From: a bacterium BRH_c32
GTDB lineage: Bacteria; Bacteroidota; Ignavibacteria; Ignavibacteriales; Melioribacteraceae
Direction of reading: 5' to 3'
Assembly (NCBI GenBank): GCA_001516025.1
Contig: LOEU01000037.1
Span: 222,237-286,236 of the forward strand
DNA: 64,000 bases
Part shown: positions 1-13,600 of the stretch, piece after piece
How positions within the stretch are numbered: the first letter of the stretch is position 1
How the letters are laid out: each line of letters begins with the position of its first letter
Translations under genes and position numbers: made by a program
The notes under the pieces: generated by a model
The model's input: only the letters and a program-made list of their open reading frames with translations
The model's database searches: none
What the model was told of the DNA's origin: nothing

Positions 1-1134
1 GAAGCGGTAATCCAATTACAGGAGTTATTCCGAGATTCATACCAATATTAATGGCAAAGTGTGCAAAGAATAAAGATAGAGCCCCGATAATTAATAAACT
101 GCTATATCTATCTTTTGCAAAAGAAGAGAGTTTCAAAAGTCTCATAAAAAAAATTAAAAATAGAAGTACAATAAAAAGACTCCCAATAAATCCAAATTCT
201 TCGCCAACTACGCTATAGATAAAATCAGTCCATTGAGCAGGAATATAACGAAGCTGTGTTTGATTGCCTTGAAGAAATCCTTTACCAAACAAACCACCTG
301 AACCAATTGCAACCTTAGCTTGAATCGCATTATAACCCGAACCTAATGGATCTGCATTCGGATCAAGAAATGATGCAATTCTTCTTTGTTGATGTGGCTT
401 TAAATATTTTATTACAAAATCGACTAGGAATCCGGATGAAAGATTAATAACAAAAACCGTTATACTATTAAAGAGGTCTCTTTTAAATAATATTAAAGAA
501 ACTAATACAGCAACAATTGTAACAATAAATGGAAGAGTTCCGAAGATCGAAGAGATTGCAACAACTCCCGGTGAGAGGACAACAAACATTGCAAACAAAC
601 TAATTCCGCTCCAAAATAAAAGAGAAATTGTTATTATAAAAAATACAATTGCTGTGCCCATGTCGGGCTCTAATAAAATTAATGCAACGGGAAGAAAGCC
701 AATAAATAAAGCAACTGCTATATCTTTGAAATTATTTATATCATCTTTCTTATCAGTAAGCCAATGTGAAAGCATAAGGATAGTCCCTATCTTAGCTATC
801 TCTGAAGGCTGAAAACCAATCGGACCAAAATCCATCCAACTTTTTGCGCCATAGACTGTTTTACCGGCGACAAGTACAACTAGAAGCAAGAAAATTGAAA
901 AAAGATATGAAGGGAGCGCAATAGTCCTTAGATATTGCGAGGGTAAAAAATAGATAACGAAAAAAACCATCAACGATATTATTAATGCTGCAAATTGTCT
1001 TTGAAAATTTCCGCTTGCTACCGGATGATTAACAGTAGAACTATAAATAGCCAAGAGTCCTGAAATAATTAATATCATTACAGGAATAAAAACTACTAGA
1101 TCAAATCTATCTTGAAGCTTATAATTAATTTGCA
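1..1134 (-). CDS. rodA: Rod shape-determining protein RodA (SEDS glycosyltransferase), 3' end cut by window edge
   Basis: I translated this from the minus strand; about 378 codons are present and the gene runs off the left edge. RodA polymerises lipid II into glycan strands in the inner membrane with its partner PBP2, whose gene lies immediately upstream. The translation has many hydrophobic segments. It also carries SEDS signatures: YGAKSWMDFGPIGFQPSEIAK in the first half (ending at a Ser-Glu pair typical of the family), an LLEPDMGTA segment and a late IPAQWTDFIYSVVGEEFGF stretch. The ATG at 1134 overlaps the mrdA stop by 10 nt, so the two are surely co-transcribed and probably translationally coupled. 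FtsW is the alternative, but the PBP2/MreBCD context favours RodA. Confidence 0.93.
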
Positions 1135-2903
1135 TTAGCGGCAATGGTTTTATTTTTTACTAAATATGCTTTCATAATATCGCGGGCTATCGGTGCAGCG
1201 TGAGTACTACCAAACCCTGCATTTTCCACAATTACAGCAATTGCTATTTTAGGATTATCATAAGGAGCAAAGCCTACGAATATAGCATGGTCATTCCCAT
1301 GTGGATTCTGTGCAGTTCCTGTTTTACCTGCAATAGAAAATTCAGGAGTTCTAATATTTCCTGCTGTACCGGCTCCATTTACCACTCTAAACATAGCGTC
1401 TCTAACAATATCAAACGAAGCCTTACTGATTCCCAAATCAAAATATTCCGGTTTTGCTTCCAAATATTCATTGGTCAAGTTCTTTATAAATCCTTTCACA
1501 AAGTGTGGTTTTGCAGATTTACCATAATTAGCCATTAAAGCAACGTACTGAGCTAACTGAATTGGAGTAACACTTAATTCACCTTGACCAATTCCAAGAC
1601 TGATTAAAATACCTCTTGGATATCGATCTTTTCCAAATACTCTATCGTAATATTTTTGATCAGGTACTAAACCGGAATTTTCTTCTGTTATATCCACTCC
1701 GGTTCTATGACCGAAACCAAACATCCTCGAATATTTAGCCCATCTCTCTAAACCAATTTTTAATATCAAAGAATAGTAAAATGTATTACATGATTTTTCG
1801 ATAGAAGTTTTTACATCTACCGAACCATGCACATGAAGACACTTAAAGAATCGATTACCGAACTGAAAACCACCACCGCAATTAATTCTATAATTTGTAT
1901 CAATTATCCCTTCTTCTAAAGCAGTAATTGCTGCTAACATTTTATAAGTTGAACCGGGGGAATAGATCGACATAGTGGCTCTATTAAACAATGGTTTTTC
2001 GGGATCATTATTAAGATCACTCCAAATCTTATTTGATGTAACAGAAGCAAAATCTGCTAAGTTATATCCGGGTGAGCTTAGAAATGCAATTACTTCACCG
2101 GTGGATGGCTCGATAGCAACAACCGACCCACGTTTTCCTACAAATAAACTTTCTGCCATTACCTGAGCGTCTTTATCTATCGATAATATTAAATCATATC
2201 CTTTTTCAGCAGGTTTATCTGTTTCTCCATTTTTATATCTTCCAATAGTTTTTTGTTTTGAATCCACAAGAACATACTTAATTCCTTTTGTACCTCTAAT
2301 GTATTCTTCATAAGTTTTTTCGATGCCATTAAAACCAATATTATCCCCCATCTCATAATCGCCCTTTTTCTTACGAAGCATTTCAGATGATATTTCTTTT
2401 GTATATCCAAACATGTGACTGCCATTAACGCCAAATGAATAATCTCGTTGGGTTTCCATTATATAATCAATGCCGGGTAAATTAGCCTGATTTTCTTCGT
2501 ACCAAGCAATTACCTTGAAGCTCGCGTCTTTTAATATTCTTCTGGGAATAAATTTTGAATATTGGCGGGTGTCCTTAAGTATTTTAGTTATTGAACCATT
2601 AGAATAGCCGAGCATTGATTCTATATAGCTATTTAACTTTGTATCATAATCAGCAGGTGTTAAACGTAATGTAAAAGAGGGCTTATTTCCTACTAATACT
2701 CTATGATTGCGATCAAAAAATATTCCTCTCGGTGCAGTCTGATAAACCGGCTTTACACTATTATCATCTGACTTTTCAGAATATTTACTTTGCTCAACAA
2801 TCTGCATACTAAAAAGTTGAATCCCAACTATAAAGCTAAATCCAACTATAATTACCAAAAATAAATTTTTTCTAAAATAGGAACCAAAAAACGAATCATT
2901 CAT
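1125..2903 (-). CDS. mrdA: Penicillin-binding protein 2, elongasome transpeptidase
   Basis: Class B PBP that crosslinks peptidoglycan during cell elongation, paired with RodA. With the start at 2903 it has 592 residues: an N-terminal membrane anchor (about 11-32), a PBP dimerisation domain, then the transpeptidase domain with SxxK (S318, K321 in GSTYK), SxN (SCN, about 371-373) and KTG (about 527-529, GKTGTAQ). An in-frame start 78 nt further upstream exists, but it would overlap mreD heavily and add a non-family N-terminus. The ATG at 2903 leaves a 1-nt gap after the mreD stop and is preceded by AAAGAGAT. Order mreB-mreC-mreD-mrdA-rodA is the classic rod-shape operon. Confidence 0.96.
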   Translation of the reverse strand: MNDSFFGSYFRKNLFLVIIVGFSFIVGIQLFSMQIVEQSKYSEKSDDNSVKPVYQTAPRGIFFDRNHRVLVGNKPSFTLRLTPADYDTKLNSYIESMLGYSNGSITKILKDTRQYSKFIPRRILKDASFKVIAWYEENQANLPGIDYIMETQRDYSFGVNGSHMFGYTKEISSEMLRKKKGDYEMGDNIGFNGIEKTYEEYIRGTKGIKYVLVDSKQKTIGRYKNGETDKPAEKGYDLILSIDKDAQVMAESLFVGKRGSVVAIEPSTGEVIAFLSSPGYNLADFASVTSNKIWSDLNNDPEKPLFNRATMSIYSPGSTYKMLAAITALEEGIIDTNYRINCGGGFQFGNRFFKCLHVHGSVDVKTSIEKSCNTFYYSLILKIGLERWAKYSRMFGFGHRTGVDITEENSGLVPDQKYYDRVFGKDRYPRGILISLGIGQGELSVTPIQLAQYVALMANYGKSAKPHFVKGFIKNLTNEYLEAKPEYFDLGISKASFDIVRDAMFRVVNGAGTAGNIRTPEFSIAGKTGTAQNPHGNDHAIFVGFAPYDNPKIAIAVIVENAGFGSTHAAPIARDIMKAYLVKNKTIAANAN

Positions 2904-2904
2904 T

Positions 2905-3390
2905 CTAATCTCTTTTCGAAATAAATAAATAAAATAGTGTCCCAAAAATGGAAGTATAAACAGCCGGCAATAATCCTTCAAAAACTATCAGAGAAAGAAA
3001 AGATATTGTTGGATTATTTGGAGAAAGAGATGCATATAAAAATGAAAAAATAAAAGTTGCCATAAAGAGATAAACAATAAACCAAAATGAATGGTTATTT
3101 ATATCAGATTTATTTTCTCCATAAAAATATCCTGTAATGAAACCGGCAGTTGATAAGGCCAATACACCTCCGCCTAATAATCCACCTGAAACAATATCGA
3201 AAAGTAATCCTATTATTGCTCCTGAAATAGTCCCAAAAATTTGACCATTTAAAAGAGTAAAATATACTAACGGTAATATTGGTAAAAATGGAACAATATT
3301 TTCGATAGATATAAAAGGAACGGAGATCAATTGTGCAAGAATTAAAATAAAACCAATTATAACTGTTTTGAGGAAAGCAATATTAATCAA
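2905..3390 (-). CDS. mreD: Rod shape-determining protein MreD
   Basis: Small integral membrane subunit of the elongasome, 161 residues, with about five hydrophobic segments and the polar/aromatic spacing usual for MreD. Sequence conservation in this family is low, so the call rests on size, hydrophobicity and position between mreC and mrdA. The only usable start is a TTG at 3390, whose first bases overlap the mreC TGA (TTGA, 4 nt). No ATG occurs near the N-terminus. The overlap implies translational coupling to mreC. Confidence 0.9.
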   Translation of the reverse strand: MINIAFLKTVIIGFILILAQLISVPFISIENIVPFLPILPLVYFTLLNGQIFGTISGAIIGLLFDIVSGGLLGGGVLALSTAGFITGYFYGENKSDINNHSFWFIVYLFMATFIFSFLYASLSPNNPTISFLSLIVFEGLLPAVYTSIFGTLFYLFISKRD

Positions 3391-4223
3391 TTATTACTCT
3401 CCTTTAATGTATTCTTTAATTTCATTGCTTGAATATTAGATAGATATCTCACAATAAATAAATTTTCTGCACCATCGATATCAGCAATTGGTTTAACAGA
3501 AATATTATGAAGCAAACCTAGTGCATTAGCTTTTTTTTCTAAAACTAAACCAACGGGAACCGCCGGCGGGAATAAGGTGCTGAAATCTGAAGTCTCAATT
3601 CTATCTCCGGGGACAACATCATAAGTAGTGGGTATATTCTTTATTATTAATTCTTTTCCGTCCCAATTCATAATGCCATCGACATTAGTTCTCTGAATTG
3701 TAATAGCGATACTAAGTGTGGAATTTTTTAATGTCTTAATTACGGAGAACTCTGATGTTACTTCTGTTACTATTCCAATTAAACCTTTTTCATTAATTAC
3801 CGGCATACCTACAGAAATGGTGTCGTTCGTCCCTTTATTTAATAGATAAGTTCCTTGGGTTCTGGAAATTAATTTTGAGACAACATTTGCGGGGACTAAA
3901 TCAAATTTTGATGTATCGGCTAAACTAATAAGTTCTTTTAATTTTTTATTCTCGAATCCGTTTTGCCTCAATAAATTCACCTGCATCATTAATTCGGCAT
4001 TTTGATGTTTAAGAGAATTAATTTCACTGTCATTTCTAAAAAAATCAATAACTGAATCAATCGTATAATTGATTATTGCAAAATTGGTTAAACCGAGAAC
4101 TTTAAATTGACGTAGCTTTGGTTGGTCATTAAATTTTATTAAAAAAATACTAATTATAGCAATCGATAAATAAACGAAATAATTTTTATAATTCGCAATA
4201 TATCGTAATATAGTTTTCAGCAT
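3387..4223 (-). CDS. mreC: Rod shape-determining protein MreC
   Basis: Periplasmic scaffold of the elongasome, 278 residues. A single N-terminal membrane segment (about 15-32) is followed by a coiled-coil stretch around residues 60-100 and the beta-rich MreC core (GTYLLNKGTNDTISVGMPVI, then a GLIGIV stretch). The start ATG overlaps the mreB stop by one base (TAATG). Known role of the family: links cytoplasmic MreB filaments to PBP2/RodA. Nothing is unusual apart from a somewhat short C-terminus. Confidence 0.95.
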   Translation of the reverse strand: MLKTILRYIANYKNYFVYLSIAIISIFLIKFNDQPKLRQFKVLGLTNFAIINYTIDSVIDFFRNDSEINSLKHQNAELMMQVNLLRQNGFENKKLKELISLADTSKFDLVPANVVSKLISRTQGTYLLNKGTNDTISVGMPVINEKGLIGIVTEVTSEFSVIKTLKNSTLSIAITIQRTNVDGIMNWDGKELIIKNIPTTYDVVPGDRIETSDFSTLFPPAVPVGLVLEKKANALGLLHNISVKPIADIDGAENLFIVRYLSNIQAMKLKNTLKESNN

Positions 4224-5248
4224 TAGTAACTTCTTTTACGAATAAATACCTTAGAATATTTGCCTAAGTTTTCAATACATTTTCCTGTTCCTCTGACAAC
4301 AGCTGTAAGAGGATCATCAGCAACGTGAACCGGTAAATTAGTTTCCATCCTTATTCTTTCGTCAAGACCCTTTAGTAGAGCGCCGCCACCCGATAAGATA
4401 ATGCCACGATCAAGAATATCTGCTGAAAGTTCAGGAGGAGTTCTTTCTAAGGTTTGCTTTACTGTATCAACTATTTGAGAAACATTTTCATTTAATGCTT
4501 CTCTAATTTCTACTGACCCTACTTCAGTGGTCTTTGGAATTCCGCCGATTAAGTCTCTTCCTTTAACTTGGATAGTAATTTCTTCTTTAAGGGGAACGGC
4601 TGAACCAACTTCACATTTAATTGATTCTGCGGTTCTTTCACCAATTAATAAGCTATGAGATTTTTTAAAATATTGCATTATCGCATTATTCATTTCATCT
4701 CCGGCAATTCTGATTGATTCTTCATTAACAATACCTGCCAAAGCAATAACTGCAATCTCGGTAGTACCGCCACCAATATCAATTATCATATTACCGACCG
4801 GAGCTTCCACATCAATACCGACACCAATAGCAGCAGCCATTGGCTCGGCAATTAAATGAACTTCCTTAGCTCCGGCATGCTCTGCGGCATCTCTTACGGC
4901 ACGCTTCTCTACTTCCGTAACGCCACTCGGCACAGCGATAACAATTCTCTTTGAAGAAAATCCATTTGGAGTAACTTTTTTAATAAATGCTCTAATCATA
5001 CCTTCGGCAATCTCAAAATCCGTAATTACTCCATCGCGCATTGGTCTTGTAACTCTAATCTCTCTATGCTCTCTCCCCTGCATCTCTTTAGCTTTATTAC
5101 CAAGTTCAATAATTTTTTTGGTATTCCTATCAAAAGCCACAATCGATGGTTCGTTTAAGACAATACCCTTACCTTTTATATATATTAAAGTATTTGCTGT
5201 ACCTAAATCAATCGCTACATCAGTTGAAAAAAAATCAAAAATTCCCAT
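4223..5248 (-). CDS. mreB: Rod shape-determining protein MreB (bacterial actin)
   Basis: Actin-fold ATPase, 341 residues, that forms membrane-associated filaments directing lateral wall synthesis. Phosphate-1 motif DLGTANTLIY lies near residue 15, the phosphate-2 loop DIGGGTTEIAVIAL near 157, and the adenosine motif ILSGGGALLKGL near 285. Length and motifs are those of canonical MreB. It lies 7 nt downstream of the purH stop on the same strand, so purine and cell-shape genes may share a transcript here. Confidence 0.98.
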   Translation of the reverse strand: MGIFDFFSTDVAIDLGTANTLIYIKGKGIVLNEPSIVAFDRNTKKIIELGNKAKEMQGREHREIRVTRPMRDGVITDFEIAEGMIRAFIKKVTPNGFSSKRIVIAVPSGVTEVEKRAVRDAAEHAGAKEVHLIAEPMAAAIGVGIDVEAPVGNMIIDIGGGTTEIAVIALAGIVNEESIRIAGDEMNNAIMQYFKKSHSLLIGERTAESIKCEVGSAVPLKEEITIQVKGRDLIGGIPKTTEVGSVEIREALNENVSQIVDTVKQTLERTPPELSADILDRGIILSGGGALLKGLDERIRMETNLPVHVADDPLTAVVRGTGKCIENLGKYSKVFIRKRSY

Positions 5249-5255
5249 GTTCCCT

Positions 5256-6782
5256 CTAATGTTTAAAGTTTCTTATACTTGAAAAAACCATTGTAATATT
5301 ATGTTTATCGGCTGCATCAATCACTTCGTTATCACGTACCGAACCGCCGGGCTGAATCACAGCAATAATTCCATTTGAAGCTATTTCATCCAAACCATCT
5401 GCAAATGGGAAAAATGCGTCTGAAGCAGCTACTGCACCATTTAAGTCATGTCCGAATTGTTTTGATTTTGAAGCTGCAATCTTTGCTGAATCTACTCTTG
5501 ACATCTGACCGGCTCCAACTCCGATTGCTTTTTTATCTTTCACATAAATTATTGAATTCGATTTTGTGTGCTTGCAGATTACCCAGGCAAAAAGCAGATC
5601 TTCCATTTCCGAATCCGAATAATTTCTTTTTGTAACTAATTTAAGCTGCTCTTTTGAAATTGTTGAAGAATCTTTTGTTTGCGCTATTAATCCGCCAGGT
5701 ACTGATTTATAAGTAATTTTTTCATCAGGGATTTTGATTATTTTAACGATTCTACGATTCTTTTTTGTTTTAAGAATCTCTAAAGCCTCATTCGAGAAAG
5801 AAGGAGCAACTATAATTTCCAAAAAGATTTCATTTAATTTATTTGCAAGTTTTTCATCTACTTCCCCGTTGAAAGCAACAATTCCCCCAAAGGCAGAAAC
5901 GGGATCACATGATAATGCCTTTTCATAAGCATCGAATAAAGATGATGATGTTGCTGCTCCGGATGGATTAGTATGTTTTATTATTACTGCAGAATTATTA
6001 TCCAAATCATTTACCAAATCGACAGCGGCGGCAAGATCGATAATATTATTATATGATATTTCCTTGCCATGAAGAATTTCAAAATAATCGAAGAAAGAAC
6101 CATAAAGAGAAGCTTCTTGATGTGGATTCTCTCCATATCTCATATTCGAAGCAAAGCTCAAGTTAATTCTTAAATCTTTCTTTTCCAATTCAAAATTATC
6201 TTCAAAGAAATTTGCAATTAGTGTATCATAAAAAGAAGTATGTGCGAAAGCATCTGAAGCTAGTTTTATTCTTGTATCAATACTAATTTCACCTGATTCT
6301 AATTCTTTTAAGAAAGATCCATACTGCCCGGGGTTAGTCAAAATAGAAACAAATTTATAATTCTTAGCTGAAGCTCTTATTAAGCTTGGACCCCCGATAT
6401 CAATATTCTCTATTTTTTCTTCGAGTGATATATCTGTTCGATTAACTACCTGTGGAAATGGATATAGATTAACACAAATTATATCAATCGGCAAAATACC
6501 ATTTTCTTCTGCTTGTGTAATATCCTCTTTGTTATCGCGACGCATTAATATTCCGCCAAATATTTTCGGATTAAGAGTTTTTACTCTACCTGAAAATATT
6601 TCCGGGAATGATGTAAATTCACTTATTTCGATGCATTGAATTGAATTATCTATTAGGAGTTTTGCTGTTTTTCCGGTTGCTAATATTTCATAGTGGTTTT
6701 TTAATAAGGTTTGTGCTAATTCTACTATTCCTGTTTTATCTGACACGCTAATTAAAGCAAATTTTTTCAACCTATTCTCCAT
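5256..6782 (-). CDS. purH: Bifunctional AICAR formyltransferase / IMP cyclohydrolase PurH
   Basis: Catalyses the last two steps of de novo IMP synthesis in the cytoplasm. The N-terminal MGS-like cyclohydrolase domain (about 1-150) carries GRVKTLNPKIFGGIL, and the formyltransferase domain (about 195-508) carries the catalytic Lys-His pair at 269-270 (IIKHTNPSGAA) and the QPGGSVRDNEVIDAAD segment near the C-terminus. 508 residues is normal length. In the cyclohydrolase loop the common KTLHP reads KTLNP, a substitution worth comparing with relatives. The start overlaps the end of purN by 11 nt. Confidence 0.97.
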   Translation of the reverse strand: MENRLKKFALISVSDKTGIVELAQTLLKNHYEILATGKTAKLLIDNSIQCIEISEFTSFPEIFSGRVKTLNPKIFGGILMRRDNKEDITQAEENGILPIDIICVNLYPFPQVVNRTDISLEEKIENIDIGGPSLIRASAKNYKFVSILTNPGQYGSFLKELESGEISIDTRIKLASDAFAHTSFYDTLIANFFEDNFELEKKDLRINLSFASNMRYGENPHQEASLYGSFFDYFEILHGKEISYNNIIDLAAAVDLVNDLDNNSAVIIKHTNPSGAATSSSLFDAYEKALSCDPVSAFGGIVAFNGEVDEKLANKLNEIFLEIIVAPSFSNEALEILKTKKNRRIVKIIKIPDEKITYKSVPGGLIAQTKDSSTISKEQLKLVTKRNYSDSEMEDLLFAWVICKHTKSNSIIYVKDKKAIGVGAGQMSRVDSAKIAASKSKQFGHDLNGAVAASDAFFPFADGLDEIASNGIIAVIQPGGSVRDNEVIDAADKHNITMVFSSIRNFKH

Positions 6783-7395
6783 TTAATGGACTGACCTCAA
6801 CTCTGTTATCTTTAATAATTATCTTCTTTTCTGCTATACAATTAACCACGTAAGGCAGTAGTTCATGTTCAATTTTAATTACCTTTGCAGCAATCTCTTC
6901 CGGTGATTTGATATTAGTAATATCGACAGAGCGCTGTGCTATAATCAAACCTTCATCATAATTTCTATTTACAAAATGAACAGTAGCACCTGAAATCATA
7001 GCCGAAGAATTGTAAACAGCTTTATGCACATTCATTCCATACATTCCTTTTCCGCCAAATGATGGCAACAGTGCAGGATGAATATTTATAATTCGATTTT
7101 CAAAACTATCCACCATAGATGCAGGAAGTTTTTTTAAATACCCTGCTAGTACAATAAGATCAATTTCTTTTGTTTGCAATACGTCTGTTATTTCATCGGA
7201 GGATAAGGAATCAGAAAAATGTTTATCATCTACAATAAATGTATCTATTCCAAGCCCTTCAGAGTAAGAAATCGCTAAGCAATCTGATTTATTACTAACA
7301 ACAGCAAGGACTTTTGCTTTTTTCGGATCAATCTTTTCAATCAACGATTGTAAATTAGACCCCTTGCCCGATACAAAAACTGCTATTTTTAACAT
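6772..7395 (-). CDS. purN: Phosphoribosylglycinamide formyltransferase 1 (GART)
   Basis: Transfers a formyl group from 10-formyl-THF to GAR, the third step of purine synthesis. 207 residues of formyltransferase fold: N-terminal phosphate-binding loop FVSGKGSNLQSLI, catalytic Asn/His in INIHPALLPSF, and the ISGATVHFVN...YDEG segment holding the catalytic Asp. It sits directly upstream of purH with an 11-nt overlap, a logical pairing of two folate-dependent formyl transfers. An 81-nt gap separates it from the TPR gene upstream, and I see no terminator there. Confidence 0.96.
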   Translation of the reverse strand: MLKIAVFVSGKGSNLQSLIEKIDPKKAKVLAVVSNKSDCLAISYSEGLGIDTFIVDDKHFSDSLSSDEITDVLQTKEIDLIVLAGYLKKLPASMVDSFENRIINIHPALLPSFGGKGMYGMNVHKAVYNSSAMISGATVHFVNRNYDEGLIIAQRSVDITNIKSPEEIAAKVIKIEHELLPYVVNCIAEKKIIIKDNRVEVSPLNGE

Positions 7396-7476
7396 TTTTT
7401 CGGTTGGGAAAATTATCGAAATGACGCTTAATAATCAATAAAAACATTAGCTAAAGCATTATTTTCTAATAATTTA

Positions 7477-10618
<3,142 letters not shown>

Positions 10619-10642
10619 TTAGTTTTCCAAAGATATGAAAAA

Positions 10643-13600
10643 TTATTCATTCGACAAATCCTTAACTAATCCTGTATATTTTCTTTCTACGCTAAAACCA
10701 AATCTATAAAAATATTCAGGTCTAAAGAATCCTGTTGTTAAGTATTTGTATCCTTCATTTTTCAATCTCTTTGAAAACTCATTCATTAATCCTTCGCTGA
10801 TTCCTTTCCTCCTATATCTATTAGATACTACAATCTTATCCATGTGGATTGCGGTTTCATTCATTTGTGTATAGAATAAACCGCCAATTATAAAACCTCT
10901 TTCAGATACAGCAACTAAAAATTGATGTTCCGAGCGAAAATTGACTAATAAATTCGCCTCCAAGAAGATCTGATGTAGTTTGGAAATCTCTTTAGGATTT
11001 GAAGGTCTGCGAATATAGAATGGAATACCATCCGAATCAAATAGTTTTATAACAAGATCAGACCTCTCTTCTCCTTCAGCTTTAGTTTTAATAATAGCAG
11101 CGGTATCAGTAGGTTTTAGGAATGGATAAGTTAAGCGTGTTAAGAAAAAGTTTTCTTTTACGCTTAATTGAAATTCAGATGAAAGATTAAAGAATTCTTT
11201 AATAATAGCTTCTTTACTTATTTCTTTATTCTTCTGTTTTTGAATCAGGTTATTCAAAACTCTCTTGAAAGACTCGTTTGAATCTTTGAAAACGGTTTCC
11301 ATGAAAAATTTAGTTCTTGCCTCGGGATGTACTTCCTCTAACTCCGATAAATTATAAGTATTGTATAAATCATATATTAGTTCAGCTTGTGCGCTTAAAT
11401 CAGCGTCTGCATTTAATTCGCTCCATCTTAAAAATCTTTTTACAGCAAAGAAAATTTGTTTCGGAACGAAACCATTGCCTGCAAAAAAACTTTTAAATTC
11501 TTCAATCCAATCTAAAATGGTATCCCTAGGTGAATTATTTATTAACTCTTCTTCGAACTGTAAAATATATTTGAACCCTTCAACCTCCCCAAAAGTATTA
11601 AGTACACCTGAAAAAATATAGTGCCAAGGATTTCTAATTTCGAGAGAAGGAAATTCATTTAATAAGCTCTTTACAAAATTTTCATAAAAAGTATTAAAGA
11701 AGTCAGTTATTCCGGTGCAAATCCTTCTTTCAGAAAAAGAAACTACACGTGTACCGCTCTGATAATCGTGAGTTGGGATAATAAAACCGCTTGGAGTCGG
11801 ACTAGCCAAGATTAATGAATATCCTGTCAACCGCCAGAAATTGCAGTAAGAAGCAGATGCGTTCCAAATAAAAAATGGAAGTAATATATTTACTCGGTTA
11901 TTGGATAATGTTTCATTTCTTCTTAATTCTTTTTGTATATGCTTATGGACAGTATCACCAGCAATGAATTTACTACTCCAAAATTCGTATTCATCCCAGT
12001 AACCGCCGAAGTCCTCCACCAATTCAGAAAGGTAATGTCTTGAACCGGCAAGAATTAACCAATTCACTTCTTCCCAAATATTTTCAGGCGAGAGTTTTTT
12101 ATTTAGATTTAGAAGAATATCATAACTGCCCATAAATCGAGTTTGTATAGAAATGCGATACACTGATTTATCATGATAACTTCGTATAAAACTTATCCAA
12201 ATACCACTTGGCACAATATCATCAAGACGAAGAAGCTTTCCTTTTGAGAATAAGAATATAGCTTCCCGAAGAACGGATGTTGTAGAGATTGCTTCAATCA
12301 ATTTTGATGCATCTTCCGGGTCAATCCCATCTTCAATGGAGATAACATCATTCCACGAATATTCTTCACCTGTTTCAGCATCCACAGCAATCATTTGATT
12401 AGCACCGAGCCATGATCTAAATCCTTCCCTCAATCCAATTCTATATTCTGCGGCAATACTAGAGAGTTCCTTATTCTCTTTCATTATCTGATATTTTACA
12501 AAAATCTGTCTTACTTTTTCATACGAAACAGGATGGTTAATTCCATATTTCTTTAACATTTTGAAATAAAGGACGATAGGAGATCTTAATATTTTTTCCG
12601 GTTTATTAAGAAGCTCTTTATCAATAAAACTTTCTAGAATTGTTATCAGTTCGGCAGCTTTTATATTTTTACATAAATATTGAATTACATTTTCATCGAA
12701 AACCTTTACATCATCCTTAGTATTTATAGCAAACAATTTTTCAAGATCGGTTATATCGATATATTTTGATGCCGTCTGAATTAAGATTTTTTTGTTTTCT
12801 AAAATTGAAGTTATCTTAGGTCTAAAAAGAAATTCATACGCATATTTAGAAACCAGAGCAGTCTTATTATCTAGCACATCACTAATATAGGATGCGCCAA
12901 GAAGAACATCTTGTATTACATTTGATTGTAATAACAATAAAGAATAATGAAGACCTATAAAAAGCATCTCCTCTTTCTTTTTTAATAATTTTACTTTATC
13001 TGAATAATCACTCTCTAGTTCAATGTTGGAATCTGATTTTTCAAAATCGATATCAGACTTTTGACTTAGCTGTCTAACCCAATCAAAAATTGTATTACCT
13101 GCAAAAGAGACTAATTCTTCGTTTCCTAACCATAAAGATGGGTTTGTTAATAGAAGTTGGAAATCTATTTTCTTTGTAGAAGTTTTATATTGGTAAGAAC
13201 CGATTATAATACCGTTGCCGTCAACACTCTGAATCAATAAAGAAGAATTTTGTTCGGGAATTCTTAATCTGTTATCTGAGTATTCAATATCTCTGCTTAG
13301 ACACCCTTTTTCTCGAAGGAACCAATTAGGAATATTAATTTCATAATTGCCTACTTTCAATTCCATGCTTGTCTTAGTGTACATAGAATCGATCACTTCT
13401 CTGAAATTACTTTCAATTGTCCTTCGTTTGAATGTACCTTTAGGAGTTAATTCCCCATTTTCTGCATTAAAGGGGCGCATGACCAAACGGAAATCAAGTA
13501 TCCTTTCAAAGGGAGCTAAAAATTTATTAATCGTTACGATTGAAGAAGCATAATATTCTAATTTTTGTTCCTCTGTCATATCATAAAAAAGAGTATTAGC

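Noticed and set aside
2904..2981. Longer N-terminus for PBP2 starting at 2981
   Set aside because: It adds 26 non-family residues and overlaps mreD by 77 nt, while the ATG at 2903 follows the mreD stop and has a ribosome binding site.
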